From Azospirillum endophyticum (GTDB lineage: Bacteria > Pseudomonadota > Alphaproteobacteria > Azospirillales > Azospirillaceae), in NCBI RefSeq assembly GCF_016595245.1, contig NZ_JAENHM010000030.1, positions 332,042-396,041 on the forward strand: 64,000 bases of DNA, written 5' to 3'. Below are positions 54,529-62,955 of this stretch, piece after piece. The translations under genes and the position numbers were made by a program. The notes beneath the pieces were generated by a model. That model was not told the origin of the DNA. It saw only the letters and a program-made list of their open reading frames with translations, and ran no database searches. How positions within the stretch are numbered: the first letter of the stretch is position 1; each line of letters begins with the position of its first letter.

Positions 54529-55958
54529 GCCACGCCATCAGCCTTCCGCAGGTTCAAGTTCCGAGCAACGAGGACGCTGAGCAGGCGCTGCTGGGCGCGA
54601 TCTTGGTCAACAATCGTGCCTTCGAGCGGGTTGCCGATTTCCTGCGGCCGGAGCATTTCCACGATCCTCTCCACCAGCGCATCTTCGCTGCCATCGCGGC
54701 GATGATTGACCGCGGCCAGACCGCCAATCCGGTGACGCTGCAGTCCGTTTTCCAGCGGCAGGGCGATGGCGGCCGGGACGAGGTCACCTATCTCGCTGAG
54801 TTGGCCGGCAACGTCGTGACGGTGGTGAATGCCGCCGACTATGGCCGGACCATCCGCGACACCTTCCTTTGCCGCCAGCTGATCGAGATCGGTTTCGACA
54901 TGATCGAGACCGCCGGCCGTCCGGGTCTGGACAAGGACGCTGCGGTGCTGATCGAGGAAGCCGAATCGCAACTCTTCGAGTTGGGCGATCGCGGTAGCGC
55001 CCTGCGCCCGGTGCTGTCATCGGCCGAAGGGGTGGAGGCTGCCCTGGCAGCCACCGAACGAGCTTGGCGGAACCGCGGTCAGCCGCTTGGCATCACCACG
55101 GGGCTGGCGGATCTCGACGCGAAACTGGGCGGCTTGCTGCCCGGCCTCTATGTGCTGGGCGCCCGCCCTTCGATGGGCAAGTCGGCGCTGGCCTTCAACA
55201 CCATCATGCTGGCGGCCGCGCGGACCGGTGCCCACGTCCTGGGCTTCTCCACCGAGATGGCGGCTGACAAGGTGTCCCGCCGGCACCTCGCCGCGAAAAC
55301 CGGGATTCCGGCGGACCGTCAGGCGCAGGGCGACCTGACCGATGATGATTGGTGCCGTCTAATCGACGCCAAGGCGGAGCTGGGGGCGCTGCCCATCCAC
55401 ATCGACGACACGCCGGGCGTCACCGTCTCCCACATCCGCCGCACCTGCCGCCGGCACAAACGACGCCATGGCCTGAACCTGATCATCGTCGATCACCTCC
55501 ACCGCATGCGCGCTTCGCCGCAGGCGGAGAAGCAAGGCGAGACGGCGAAGATCACCGAGATCACCGCGGCGCTGTGCTCGATCTGGAAGGAGTTCCAGGT
55601 GCCGGTTCTGCTGCTGGCGCAGTTGAACCGCGGCCTGGAGGCGCGGGAGGACAAACGCCCCAGCATGGCCGACCTTCGGCAATCCGGTTCCATCGAGCAG
55701 GACGCTGACGTCATCGCCTTCCTTTTCCGCGAGGAATACTACCTCGCCCGCACCGAGCCCAGCCGGCGGCCGGACGAGTCGGACGACAAGTTCAACGAAC
55801 GCTACGAGCGCTGGAGCCGGCGCTCCGATGAAGCGCGAGGTCTCGCCGAGATCGTCGTCGAAAAGAACCGCGACGGTCCGATCGGCACTGTCCGCGCCCA
55901 CTTCGATGGGCCGCGCACGCTCTTCAGCAACCTCCAACGTGGAACCTGGGATTCCTGA
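54525..55958 (+). CDS. dnaB: DnaB-type replicative helicase
   Basis: A 477-residue RecA-fold helicase. The N-terminal DnaB domain begins VPSNEDAEQALLGAILVNN, then a linker. Walker A is GARPSMGKSA (~212-221), Walker B LNLIIVDHLH, and the motif LAQLNRGLEAREDKRPSMAD is typical of replicative helicases. It overlaps its neighbours by ATGA and TGATG. With the next gene it should form the island's replication module. Confidence 0.93.
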   Translation: MSHAISLPQVQVPSNEDAEQALLGAILVNNRAFERVADFLRPEHFHDPLHQRIFAAIAAMIDRGQTANPVTLQSVFQRQGDGGRDEVTYLAELAGNVVTVVNAADYGRTIRDTFLCRQLIEIGFDMIETAGRPGLDKDAAVLIEEAESQLFELGDRGSALRPVLSSAEGVEAALAATERAWRNRGQPLGITTGLADLDAKLGGLLPGLYVLGARPSMGKSALAFNTIMLAAARTGAHVLGFSTEMAADKVSRRHLAAKTGIPADRQAQGDLTDDDWCRLIDAKAELGALPIHIDDTPGVTVSHIRRTCRRHKRRHGLNLIIVDHLHRMRASPQAEKQGETAKITEITAALCSIWKEFQVPVLLLAQLNRGLEAREDKRPSMADLRQSGSIEQDADVIAFLFREEYYLARTEPSRRPDESDDKFNERYERWSRRSDEARGLAEIVVEKNRDGPIGTVRAHFDGPRTLFSNLQRGTWDS

Positions 55959-57079
55959 TGGACACCACGACACCCGTCGACCAGCTTCCCGATCCGCTTG
56001 TGCCTGCCGAGGTCGACCTACGGGGTTACGGATGGATGCCGCTCTACGGCGACCGCCTGAAGAACAGCGAGACCTGGATCCTTGCCAGCGCCGAAGGGAA
56101 GGTTGCTGCCCTGCATCTCTGGTGGCAGGCCTTCGCCCATGAGGTTCCGGCCGGCAGCCTTCCTTCCGACGACCGCCTCCTTGCGAGAGCCGCTGACTAT
56201 GGCACCGCGATCACGGCTTGGAGAGCCATCAAGGAGGAAGCGCTACGAGGATGGGTGCTGTGCTCGGACGGGCGCTATTACCACCCCTTCCTCTGCGAGC
56301 TGGCGCTGCAGGCCTGGGAGACGCGTCGGGCCGACGTCGCCAAGAAGGAGGCGGAGCGGGCGCGGAAAAAGGCGCAGCGGGATGCGGAAAAAGACCGCAC
56401 GTCCGCCGGACGGACGACGAATGTCCGGCGGACAGACGACGAATGTCCCGCGGACAATCCGCCTGCGTCCGCCGGATTTCCGCCGGAAAACGCTCTGAAA
56501 GGAGAGGAGAGGAAAGGATCTAAGAATCCACCACCCCTTACCCCTCCTCCGGCATCCCGACGCACATCGTCAGGAGCGGTGGCGGTGGTCAATGCCTTCG
56601 TCGCGGCCAAGGATGCCCGATGGCCGGAATACGCCGAGCAGATCGCCCCACGAATGACCATGCTGGCGTTGGCGGAGCAGCACCTCGAAGCCGGTGGGAC
56701 AGTCGAGTTGCTGACCGAGGTCATCCAGCGTGGCGTGCGGGACTGGAAGAACCCGACCCCACCCACCAGCCTCGCCGCGCTGAAGAACTCCCTCGCCGAC
56801 CGTATCGCACAGCATCGCCGGGCGCTGGAGGGCAATGGGACCCGGAAGGCCTCCGGCCCATCTGGGGAGCAGCACGAGGTCGATCCGCACGACCAATCCC
56901 GCCAGCGGTTGCGGCACTGGTGCCGTACCGGCCGGTGGGAGCCGCGGTGGGGCGAAATGCCAGGACACCGGAGTTGTCTGATCCCGGAGCGGGTGATCCT
57001 GGAGGTCATTCCGGACTTCGCGCCAGATTGGTGTCCACCCGCAGCTGAAAGCGAACGAACGGGAGAGGGGGCACGGTGA
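55958..57079 (+). CDS. DUF1376 replication protein carrying the origin-like repeats
   Basis: A 373-residue protein. The N-terminal ~110 residues match DUF1376 (WMPLYGDRLKNSETWILAS, AALHLWWQAFAHEVPAGS, LPSDDRLLARAAD), a family common next to phage helicase and primase genes. Then comes a lysine-rich charged linker, a low-complexity region (~148-190) and a C-terminal helical domain with WPEYAEQIAPRM. The linker DNA contains five palindromic repeats followed by a purine-rich tract (see the origin entry), as in the lambda O gene. Initiator role is inferred from this arrangement and the one-base overlap with dnaB. Confidence 0.78.
   Translation: MDTTTPVDQLPDPLVPAEVDLRGYGWMPLYGDRLKNSETWILASAEGKVAALHLWWQAFAHEVPAGSLPSDDRLLARAADYGTAITAWRAIKEEALRGWVLCSDGRYYHPFLCELALQAWETRRADVAKKEAERARKKAQRDAEKDRTSAGRTTNVRRTDDECPADNPPASAGFPPENALKGEERKGSKNPPPLTPPPASRRTSSGAVAVVNAFVAAKDARWPEYAEQIAPRMTMLALAEQHLEAGGTVELLTEVIQRGVRDWKNPTPPTSLAALKNSLADRIAQHRRALEGNGTRKASGPSGEQHEVDPHDQSRQRLRHWCRTGRWEPRWGEMPGHRSCLIPERVILEVIPDFAPDWCPPAAESERTGEGAR
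56400..56527. other. Putative phage replication origin: iterons plus purine-rich tract
   Basis: Four 13-bp palindromes of the form YGTCCSSCGGAYD begin at 56400, 56422, 56444 and 56466, exactly 22 bases apart, and a fifth related copy (TTTCCGCCGGAAA) at 56477. The 22-base period is not a multiple of three, so each copy is in a different reading frame and encodes different residues; the repeat is a DNA-level feature. Immediately to the right (56496-56526) is a strand-asymmetric purine tract of GGAGAGGA-type units. Iterons followed by a melting tract inside an initiator gene is the lambda origin design. Replication activity is inferred. Confidence 0.6.
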
Positions 57080-57573
57080 CGGAGCGCCCGGACGCCCTGT
57101 CAGCAATGACCGATCTTCGTGAGGTTGCCGCCGTGCTGGAGCGCATCCCCAACCCTCCGCCGGCCGTCCGGCGCGTGCTGGAGCGCCTGCGCTGCTACGA
57201 GCGCGGGGCCTCCAACGGGCTGACCCTGGAACAGGCTTTAGGCCTCGCCCCCGGCCGCGGCGGCGAAGCGTGGTGGACGTTGGAGGAGCGCCAGCGACGT
57301 GACGCCGAGCTGGTCGCCATGGCACGAGAGTTCTTCCCGGACATCGGCATCGAGGAGCAGGCCCGGCGCATCGCCGCCGAGGCGCGCCGGTACCAGACCA
57401 CAGGCTGGCGCTTCGAGCGGGAGAAGCCGTCCGAGGCGCTGCCCGATCCGAAGCGTCGCCGCCTCCATCGCGCGCTGTCCGCCGCGGGCGAGCGGGGCAT
57501 TCCAGGCCAACGCCAGCTTCAAAACATCCTGGAGAAAAGCGGCATTCAGCCGGAAATGAAATCGCCGTTTTGA
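57076..57573 (+). CDS. Phage protein of unknown function
   Basis: A 165-residue hydrophilic, arginine-rich protein. It starts with GTG in a GTGA overlap with the previous gene. Segments such as YERGASNGLTLEQALGLAPG, AWWTLEERQRRDAELVAMAR and ERGIPGQRQLQNIL suggest a helical fold. No family recognised; coupling suggests a place in the replication operon. Confidence 0.6.
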   Translation: MTERPDALSAMTDLREVAAVLERIPNPPPAVRRVLERLRCYERGASNGLTLEQALGLAPGRGGEAWWTLEERQRRDAELVAMAREFFPDIGIEEQARRIAAEARRYQTTGWRFEREKPSEALPDPKRRRLHRALSAAGERGIPGQRQLQNILEKSGIQPEMKSPF

Positions 57574-57623
57574 TTTCACGCCACCGGGCTGAACCTGCGG
57601 GAGCCACACGAAGAGGCTCCGCA

Positions 57624-57836
57624 ATGCTGAACCGAATCATTCCGACCATCTCCGACGACCTGACGCTCCGCATCGGTAACCGAAAGGCGCAGCTGACGGC
57701 GAAGGACGGCATTCGTCTCGCCGAGGATCTGACCCGCCTGTCGTTCCGCCGCCTGCTGGTCGAAGAGGCGGAGAGCCTGCGCGGGCGCACGGCTGACCAG
57801 CCGAAGAGCACCCGGCGTGGCAAGCGGCTGCCGTAG
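57624..57836 (+). CDS. Small phage protein of unknown function
   Basis: A 70-residue protein starting MLNRIIPTISDDLTLRIGN, then RKAQLTAKDGIRLAEDLTRL, with a basic C-terminus. AGAGGC precedes the ATG by seven bases. It occupies the gap between two other phage genes on the same strand. No family recognised. Confidence 0.5.
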   Translation: MLNRIIPTISDDLTLRIGNRKAQLTAKDGIRLAEDLTRLSFRRLLVEEAESLRGRTADQPKSTRRGKRLP

Positions 57837-57870
57837 GAAGGCAATGAGCAGAACAAAAGGAAATCAGTGC

Positions 57871-58476
57871 ATGTCCGCGAAGGATCTGGAAAAGGCTCTC
57901 GCGCACGCCCGGGCCGCGCTCGTGGAAGCGACGGCGGCCGTCGAGACGCTGCGCCTGAAGTACCGGGTTGCCGAGTCCGGCTTCGCCGCCGCCGAAGAGC
58001 GTCGCCGCGACGTCTCGGTGAAGGCGGCATTGGGCGACCAGGGGGCGAGCGAGGAACTGCGAACTGCGACCACCGCCCGTGACGACGCCCGCACGCTGAT
58101 GGAGGATCTGCAGCTTGCCCTCCAGCAGGCGGAGGCGGCGATCCCGCTGCGGCAGAAGGACGTGACGGCCGCAGTGGCGGCGGTGAACGAGATGCACCTG
58201 AAGGAGCTGGCGGCCGTCCGGGTGGAGGCCGCCGAGCGCGTCGAGAAGGCCATGGCGGAAGCGGAGGCCGCGTACTTCGCTTACTACGAGGCTGGAGCCG
58301 CGATCATTCGCTCCGGTCTGCCGCTCAACTCCCGCCAAGTCGCGATGGCCGAGGCTGGCGCCTTTCTCGCGATCCCCTTCCGGCTGCGGCAAGACGTGCT
58401 CGATAACCGCGGGTTCGCGGGGGAGAAGACGGCGCCGCTGGCCGAGCCACACCGTCAGTTCTGGGGCCTCAATTGA
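57871..58476 (+). CDS. Coiled-coil phage protein
   Basis: A 201-residue protein. Long alanine/glutamate-rich helices (ALAHARAALVEATAAVETLR, then LMEDLQLALQQAEAAIPLRQ) indicate an extended coiled coil through about residue 135, followed by a shorter C-terminal domain. ATG 57871 follows AAAGGAAA; ATG 57844 is in frame upstream. Function unknown; this size and position fit a phage structural or scaffold-like protein, but that is speculation. Confidence 0.55.
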   Translation: MSAKDLEKALAHARAALVEATAAVETLRLKYRVAESGFAAAEERRRDVSVKAALGDQGASEELRTATTARDDARTLMEDLQLALQQAEAAIPLRQKDVTAAVAAVNEMHLKELAAVRVEAAERVEKAMAEAEAAYFAYYEAGAAIIRSGLPLNSRQVAMAEAGAFLAIPFRLRQDVLDNRGFAGEKTAPLAEPHRQFWGLN

Positions 58477-58490
58477 AAGGAGAACGGACC

Positions 58491-58787
58491 ATGTCGACCA
58501 AGAAGCCGAGGTTGCCGCCCAGCGCGGCCCAGTTCGCTCATCTCGCGCGTGGCAGCGACCTGCTGCAGCACTGGGGCGGGAGCAACGCCAGCAGGGGCAC
58601 CAGCGGCGAGGCCGCGGCGATCGCTCGACGGATGAACGCCCTCTACGAAGCTTGCCTGCCGGCCAAAGGCAGCCGCCCGATTCGGAGTGATGAGCAGTCG
58701 GTAGCCGAGCCTTCAGGCGCCAGCGCCCGACAGATCGCCCACCGAATGATGAGCGTCTACGACCGCGCCACCGGCACAACGAGATGA
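58491..58787 (+). CDS. Phage protein of unknown function
   Basis: A 98-residue protein starting MSTKKPRLPPSAAQFAHLAR after AAAGGAGAACGG. Two related segments, AAIARRMNALYEACL and RQIAHRMMSVYDRAT, look like an internal duplication. It is followed directly by a terminator hairpin. No family recognised. Confidence 0.55.
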   Translation: MSTKKPRLPPSAAQFAHLARGSDLLQHWGGSNASRGTSGEAAAIARRMNALYEACLPAKGSRPIRSDEQSVAEPSGASARQIAHRMMSVYDRATGTTR

Positions 58788-58792
58788 GATCG

Positions 58793-58829
58793 CGCCCCAC
58801 CGGCACCGTTGGTGGGGCGTCTTCCTTTT
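58793..58829 (+). terminator. Terminator in the phage region
   Basis: CGCCCCACC (58793-58801) pairs with GGTGGGGCG (58811-58819), followed by TCTTCCTTTT. It sits just after the 98-residue gene, so the next gene most likely starts beyond it. Confidence 0.8.
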
Positions 58830-58840
58830 GGAGATGGAAT

Positions 58841-59197
58841 TTGGAACTGAATCTGGACATCGAGCATCACGCTCGCACGCAGATCGCGGCTGTCGTTCAG
58901 CATGAGAACTGGCGCGAGAACGTGATCGCCTGGCTCGGCGAACTCCGCACAGGGGCCGAGGTGATGGCAGCCTTTCACGATGCGGTCGCTGCCCGAGCCA
59001 TCGAGATCCTGATGGAGCTGGCGACGGCCGATCCCGAGACGATCCAGGCGAAGTATGCCGATCTCGGACCGGGCGCCCTGCCGGCGAAGCTGCTGACCAC
59101 GGCGCTGGACATGATGGAGGCCGCCACCGTTGCGCAGACGCATGCGGTGACCGAGAGCGCGGCCCCGGCTCCGGCCGATGCTCAGACGGTCCACTGA
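58841..59197 (+). CDS. Phage protein of unknown function
   Basis: About 118 residues from TTG 58841, chosen because GGAGATGG precedes it and the longer in-frame start (58784) would run through a terminator hairpin. Helical, with IEHHARTQIAAVVQHENWRE and MAAFHDAVAARAIEILMELA, and an Ala/Pro-rich end. It immediately precedes the tape-measure region. No family recognised; a tail-assembly role is only suggested by position. Confidence 0.5.
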   Translation: MELNLDIEHHARTQIAAVVQHENWRENVIAWLGELRTGAEVMAAFHDAVAARAIEILMELATADPETIQAKYADLGPGALPAKLLTTALDMMEAATVAQTHAVTESAAPAPADAQTVH

Positions 59198-59308
59198 GGC
59201 CGTGGGGGGCCCGTGGGTACCCCCCACCCGCTTGGGTCCCTCCTGAGGGGTTCGGGACACGCGGGCATTGCGCACCCCGGGCTTTCCCCCTCGCTGAGAA
59301 AAAATATC

Positions 59309-59402
59309 GCGTTACACGCTCCGGCCTGGAGACGAAGCATGAGCAAAAACAACAGCCTGACCTTCCGTGCGTGTAACAGAGCGCGCGCCGAGCGTTACAC
59401 GC
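59309..59402. repeat. Three copies of GCGTTACACGC around the start of a small ORF
   Basis: Direct copies at 59309-59319 and 59392-59402 and an inverted partial copy (GCGTGTAAC) at 59369-59377. Such spaced copies in a noncoding-looking stretch suggest a binding site for a regulator. No factor is identified. Confidence 0.4.
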
Positions 59403-59509
59403 CGATTTCCGCTGGCCCGCGTGGGTGCGCTCGCCCCGCGGCTGGCCCGTTCATCGCCCCCGTGCTCAATCCTGCCGGACGGCGGTTGTCGACCAACTGC
59501 AGCTGCTGA
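59339..59509 (+). CDS. Possible small protein upstream of the tape-measure gene
   Basis: A 56-codon frame starting MSKNNSLTFRACNRARAERY after GGAGAC, ending 11 bases before the next gene. The three GCGTTACACGC motifs lie within or beside it, which argues that the DNA may have a regulatory rather than coding purpose. Low confidence. Confidence 0.3.
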   Translation: MSKNNSLTFRACNRARAERYTPISAGPRGCARPAAGPFIAPVLNPAGRRLSTNCSC

Positions 59510-59520
59510 AGGGGGACACC

Positions 59521-61401
59521 ATGGGAAATACGTTCCAAATCATCATCGGGGCGAAAGATCAGGCCACGCCCGTCATCGGCAAGGTGCAGTCGCAACTCGG
59601 CAAGGTGCCGGGGGTAGTCGACAGCGTCCGCTCCTCCGTCGACCAGCTGGGCGAAAGCAGCGGCTGGACTAAGGTCGGCCGGGGTGTCGCGGAGATCGCC
59701 TCTGCGACATCCAACCTTGCGCGCGGCTTTGGGATGGCGAATGGCGCTGGCGGTCTGCTCGGGTTGATGACAGTCGCTGGTCAGGCGGCGCTCGTGGACC
59801 GCTGGGGAAAGGTGGGGGTCGCTACCGCCAACGCGGCCGGCGGGATCGGCATCGCCGCTGGCCGGCTGCGCACACTCCAGGGCGCAGCAAAGTTGGCCGG
59901 GCTGTCGGCTGACGACATGACGAACAGCATGGCGGGGATGGCAACAACGCTCCAAGACGCGGCGTATGGTCGGAATCGTGAAGCTGCAGCGATGCTCAAT
60001 GGCTTGGGGATCACCGTCCGACGAGCTGCTAATGGCACGTGGGACCTTGAGCACGCTTTTCGTAGTTTGTCCGCGGTGATCGCTAAGCAGAAAAGCCCGC
60101 AGACCCAGGCGCTTATTGCGCAAACGTTCAAGGCTGAGGCTCTGTTGCCAATACTGCGCAAGGGTACCGAGGGTTGGGACGCCTACATCAAAGAAATCGA
60201 ACGGCTTGGTGCTGTGTCTGAGGAAACGCAACGCAACTCCGAAGAGCTCGGAATCTCGCTGAATAAGCTGCATGTCGCTGTCGACGGCTTTTGGACTGCC
60301 CTAGAAGGGCGGATGAACCAGCGTTATGGCGGCGCCATCGACAAGATCACGAACCTCACGGCTGCCAACAAGGAGAACATCGCCAGCTGGGCCGATCTGA
60401 CCTCTCAGGTGGGCATGGCTTACAGCGCCCTGAGCACCGTCGCGACGCTTGCCGGCGAAGGATCGATCTGGGGCCGCCTCAGCCTTCTGGCCCGGGCCGG
60501 GCTGGCTGGCCCGTGGGGGATCATCGCGGCGGGAGGCTACGCTGCCTATTCGACAGCGCCGGAGCAGAACAAGAAGATCGTGATCCGCAAGGAAACCCCG
60601 GAGGAGAAGAAGGCGGCGGAGGATTCATGGTGGCCTTCATGGCTGCCCAGCATCGGCTTCAGCTCCAAGAGCCCCGATGCCAGTCCCAGCCAGAACCCCG
60701 CCGACAACCAGCCGCCGAGCTGGCGGCCGTCCTGGCTGCCGAACATGGGCATCGTTTGGAAGGGGCAGGGCGCCGTCGACAAGGCTGCGTCGAACAGCGT
60801 GACCCCGTCCCCAGGCTTCGGCGCCGGGGTCAGAAAGTGGGACCCGCAGATCGAGGCGATGGCGGCCAAGTATGGCGTGTCGCCGGACTTAGTGCGCCGA
60901 ATCATGCAGCAGGAATCGGGCGGTCGGACCCACGACAAGAACGGCAACCCACTGACCAGCTCCGCCGGCGCGATCGGGCTGATGCAGGTCATGCCCGGCA
61001 CCTTCGCCGACATGGCCCGGCGCTATGGCATCAAGGGTAGGATCACCGATCCCGACGCCAACATTGAGGCAGGCGTGGCTTACTTGGCCGAACAAATGAA
61101 GCGGTTCGGCAACGAAGCCGCCGCTGCGATGGCCTACAACGCCGGCCCGGAGCGGGCACGGCAGCGGATCGAGGAAGGCAAGCCCCTGCCGTCCGAGACC
61201 CAGAACTATGTCGCCTCGATCGCCGCGATGCAGCGCCAGCAGCCCCAGGCGGCGGCCGGCGGCGGCGAGCAGAAGGTGAATGTCACCGTCACGCTTGGCG
61301 GCAACGTGCCGGAAGGCACCTCCGCCGCTGCCCAGACCGGCGCCGGCACCGCCGTGCCCACCCGCATCGAATATGCGATGCCCAGCTTTGCGAGGCCCTG
61401 A
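59521..61401 (+). CDS. Tail tape-measure-like protein with lytic transglycosylase domain
   Basis: A 626-residue phage tail protein. The N-terminal part (about 1-330) has tape-measure-like features: FQIIIGAKDQATPVIGKVQ and Gly/Ala-rich helices. About residue 440 onward is a GH23 soluble lytic transglycosylase domain: LVRRIMQQESGG with catalytic E465, GAIGLMQVMPGTFADMA and AYNAGPERARQ. A Pro/Trp-rich linker (WWPSWLPS and WRPSWLPN, repeated) lies between. It is short for a tape measure, so a short tail or a truncated element is likely. Start ATG follows AGGGGG. Confidence 0.82.
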   Translation: MGNTFQIIIGAKDQATPVIGKVQSQLGKVPGVVDSVRSSVDQLGESSGWTKVGRGVAEIASATSNLARGFGMANGAGGLLGLMTVAGQAALVDRWGKVGVATANAAGGIGIAAGRLRTLQGAAKLAGLSADDMTNSMAGMATTLQDAAYGRNREAAAMLNGLGITVRRAANGTWDLEHAFRSLSAVIAKQKSPQTQALIAQTFKAEALLPILRKGTEGWDAYIKEIERLGAVSEETQRNSEELGISLNKLHVAVDGFWTALEGRMNQRYGGAIDKITNLTAANKENIASWADLTSQVGMAYSALSTVATLAGEGSIWGRLSLLARAGLAGPWGIIAAGGYAAYSTAPEQNKKIVIRKETPEEKKAAEDSWWPSWLPSIGFSSKSPDASPSQNPADNQPPSWRPSWLPNMGIVWKGQGAVDKAASNSVTPSPGFGAGVRKWDPQIEAMAAKYGVSPDLVRRIMQQESGGRTHDKNGNPLTSSAGAIGLMQVMPGTFADMARRYGIKGRITDPDANIEAGVAYLAEQMKRFGNEAAAAMAYNAGPERARQRIEEGKPLPSETQNYVASIAAMQRQQPQAAAGGGEQKVNVTVTLGGNVPEGTSAAAQTGAGTAVPTRIEYAMPSFARP

Positions 61402-61419
61402 CGTCGTCAGGTGGCTGCA

Positions 61420-61444
61420 GGGAAGGGTGCTCCGCACCCTTCCC
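61420..61444. terminator. Strong hairpin after the tape-measure-like gene
   Basis: GGGAAGGGTGC and GCACCCTTCCC pair perfectly around a three-base loop, 19 bases after the stop codon. No T tract follows, but it is a natural boundary between the phage genes and the cargo. Confidence 0.55.
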
Positions 61445-61503
61445 TGGCATGGGAGCAGGTGATAGAGGGAAAGGGACAGCGCAAGTTTGGAAGAGTTGCC
61501 CCT

Positions 61504-62685
61504 ATGGTCGCGAAGCCCATCCGAACCATCGGCCCCCTTCACCTCGAAGATCTAGAGCCGCACAGGTTCGAAGATCTAGTGCGCCAGCTCCTCTACGATT
61601 TTCGGCCTTGGCGTCAGCTCGAGGCTACCGGGCGCGGAGGTGGCGATGAAGGGTTCGATGCGCGGGGCTGGGAAATCGTTCCGGATGCCGCCGAGATTGA
61701 CCAGCCGGAGGAGGACGGTGAGACATCAGAGCCGTCCTATCAAGATCGCCAGTGGCTTGTTCAATGCAAGCGCGAGAAGGCGATTGGTCCCGGCAAGTTG
61801 GTAGGCTACCTCGACGAAGTGCCAGAGGATGAGCGTGGAAACCTGTATGGGATCGTCTTCGCTGCGGCTTGCGACTTTTCCATGCGAGCAAGGACGGCCT
61901 TCCGCGAAAAGGTTCGGGAGCTTGGCATTTCGGAGGCTCACCTTTGGGGAAAGGCAGAGCTGGAAGACATGCTGTTCCAGCCCAAAAATGACCATTTGTT
62001 GTTTGCCTATACAGGGATCTCACTCCAGGTGAGAAGGCGTAGCGTAAAGACAGAGGTTCGCGCGCGCCTTGCCATGAAACGGAAGGCAACGAGGCATCTT
62101 CGGGAGGGGGGCGAAGTGCTAATCCGCGATGCGGAAGATGATCGCTTTCCGTACTTGGACGAGACTCCAGACAACAATAATTCTCGTGGTAACTGGATGG
62201 TGAGGCACTTCCAGGGGTGCTTCCATGACGGACTAAGGTTCCAGCATCGTCGGCATTTCGCATTCCTTGATGATGATGGAGTTCATTGGGATTTTGCCGA
62301 GTCCATGGATGATGCAGCTGTTGAGGGGTGGCGTAACCCTTGGGCTGAAACCGAAGATGACGATGCCCGTCGTAACGCTCGGCATGAGGCTTTTCATGCT
62401 TGGGAAGCTCTCCCTGAAAAGAATAGAGCTTGGTTTGAAGTTCATACGGTCCTGCCGTACGAAAACATCATCGATATTGACGAGTTGGGAGATGATGCAT
62501 TTCATGGGCCGCAAATTTTCACTACCCAGTTCTATTTGAATAGTTCGGGACCGTTTCTGAGAAAATCGTTCATATCGCTGCATACTCTGGAGGGGCGTTG
62601 GCATTCACAGATGGATAGCCTTGGGCACGAGAATCGGGTTGAGGTTTTCTCCCGAGATCCACGCAAGAAGCAGTTCAAGGCGTGA
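61504..62685 (+). CDS. Mrr-like restriction endonuclease domain protein
   Basis: A 393-residue protein with an N-terminal PD-(D/E)XK domain: HRFEDLVRQLLYDF, GRGGGDEGFDARGWE (acidic residues at ~47-52) and WLVQCKREK (Q86, K88). These are the positions of the Mrr-type catalytic motif D-QxK. The remaining ~270 residues are unassigned, with a histidine- and acid-rich stretch (GCFHDGLRFQHRRHFAFLDD). Codon use becomes progressively more AT-rich towards the 3' end. Start ATG 61504 follows GGAAGAG. Convergent with another such gene. A DNA-cleaving defence role is inferred. Confidence 0.72.
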   Translation: MVAKPIRTIGPLHLEDLEPHRFEDLVRQLLYDFRPWRQLEATGRGGGDEGFDARGWEIVPDAAEIDQPEEDGETSEPSYQDRQWLVQCKREKAIGPGKLVGYLDEVPEDERGNLYGIVFAAACDFSMRARTAFREKVRELGISEAHLWGKAELEDMLFQPKNDHLLFAYTGISLQVRRRSVKTEVRARLAMKRKATRHLREGGEVLIRDAEDDRFPYLDETPDNNNSRGNWMVRHFQGCFHDGLRFQHRRHFAFLDDDGVHWDFAESMDDAAVEGWRNPWAETEDDDARRNARHEAFHAWEALPEKNRAWFEVHTVLPYENIIDIDELGDDAFHGPQIFTTQFYLNSSGPFLRKSFISLHTLEGRWHSQMDSLGHENRVEVFSRDPRKKQFKA

Positions 62686-62686
62686 A

Positions 62687-62704
62687 AGAGGTGCCGGCAC
62701 CTCT
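62687..62704. terminator. Perfect palindrome after the Mrr-like gene
   Basis: AGAGGTGCC and GGCACCTCT form an 18-bp uninterrupted palindrome two bases after the stop codon. It could be a terminator or protein-binding site. Confidence 0.4.
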
Positions 62705-62801
62705 GCCGATCTGTCCATGATGTCGCCGAACGCTTTCTCGATCCTGCCGGTGATGATGAACCCGCTGACCAGCGACGTGCAGACGCGGTGATGAAGTGGG
62801 G

Positions 62802-62820
62802 GAGGGCACGCGGTGCCCTC
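62802..62820. terminator. Hairpin between convergent nuclease genes
   Basis: GAGGGCAC and GTGCCCTC pair around a three-base loop, with further imperfect pairing outside. It lies between the two convergent genes and is placed to end one or both transcripts. Confidence 0.45.
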
Positions 62821-62955
62821 TCCGCCACCATCTGAGTTCACGCCTGCTTTATGGTGCGTTCGTCGAGCTCAAAGCAATGGGATTCGAGCCTAAATCAAAG
62901 ATTGGCAGCAGCCGAGTTTATGTGTCATCAATGCTCTTTGTTCCTATCAGATTTG

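Noticed and set aside
58784..58840. The longer in-frame start of the 118-residue phage gene
   Set aside because: It would place an intrinsic terminator hairpin inside the coding sequence; the later TTG has a better ribosome-binding site.
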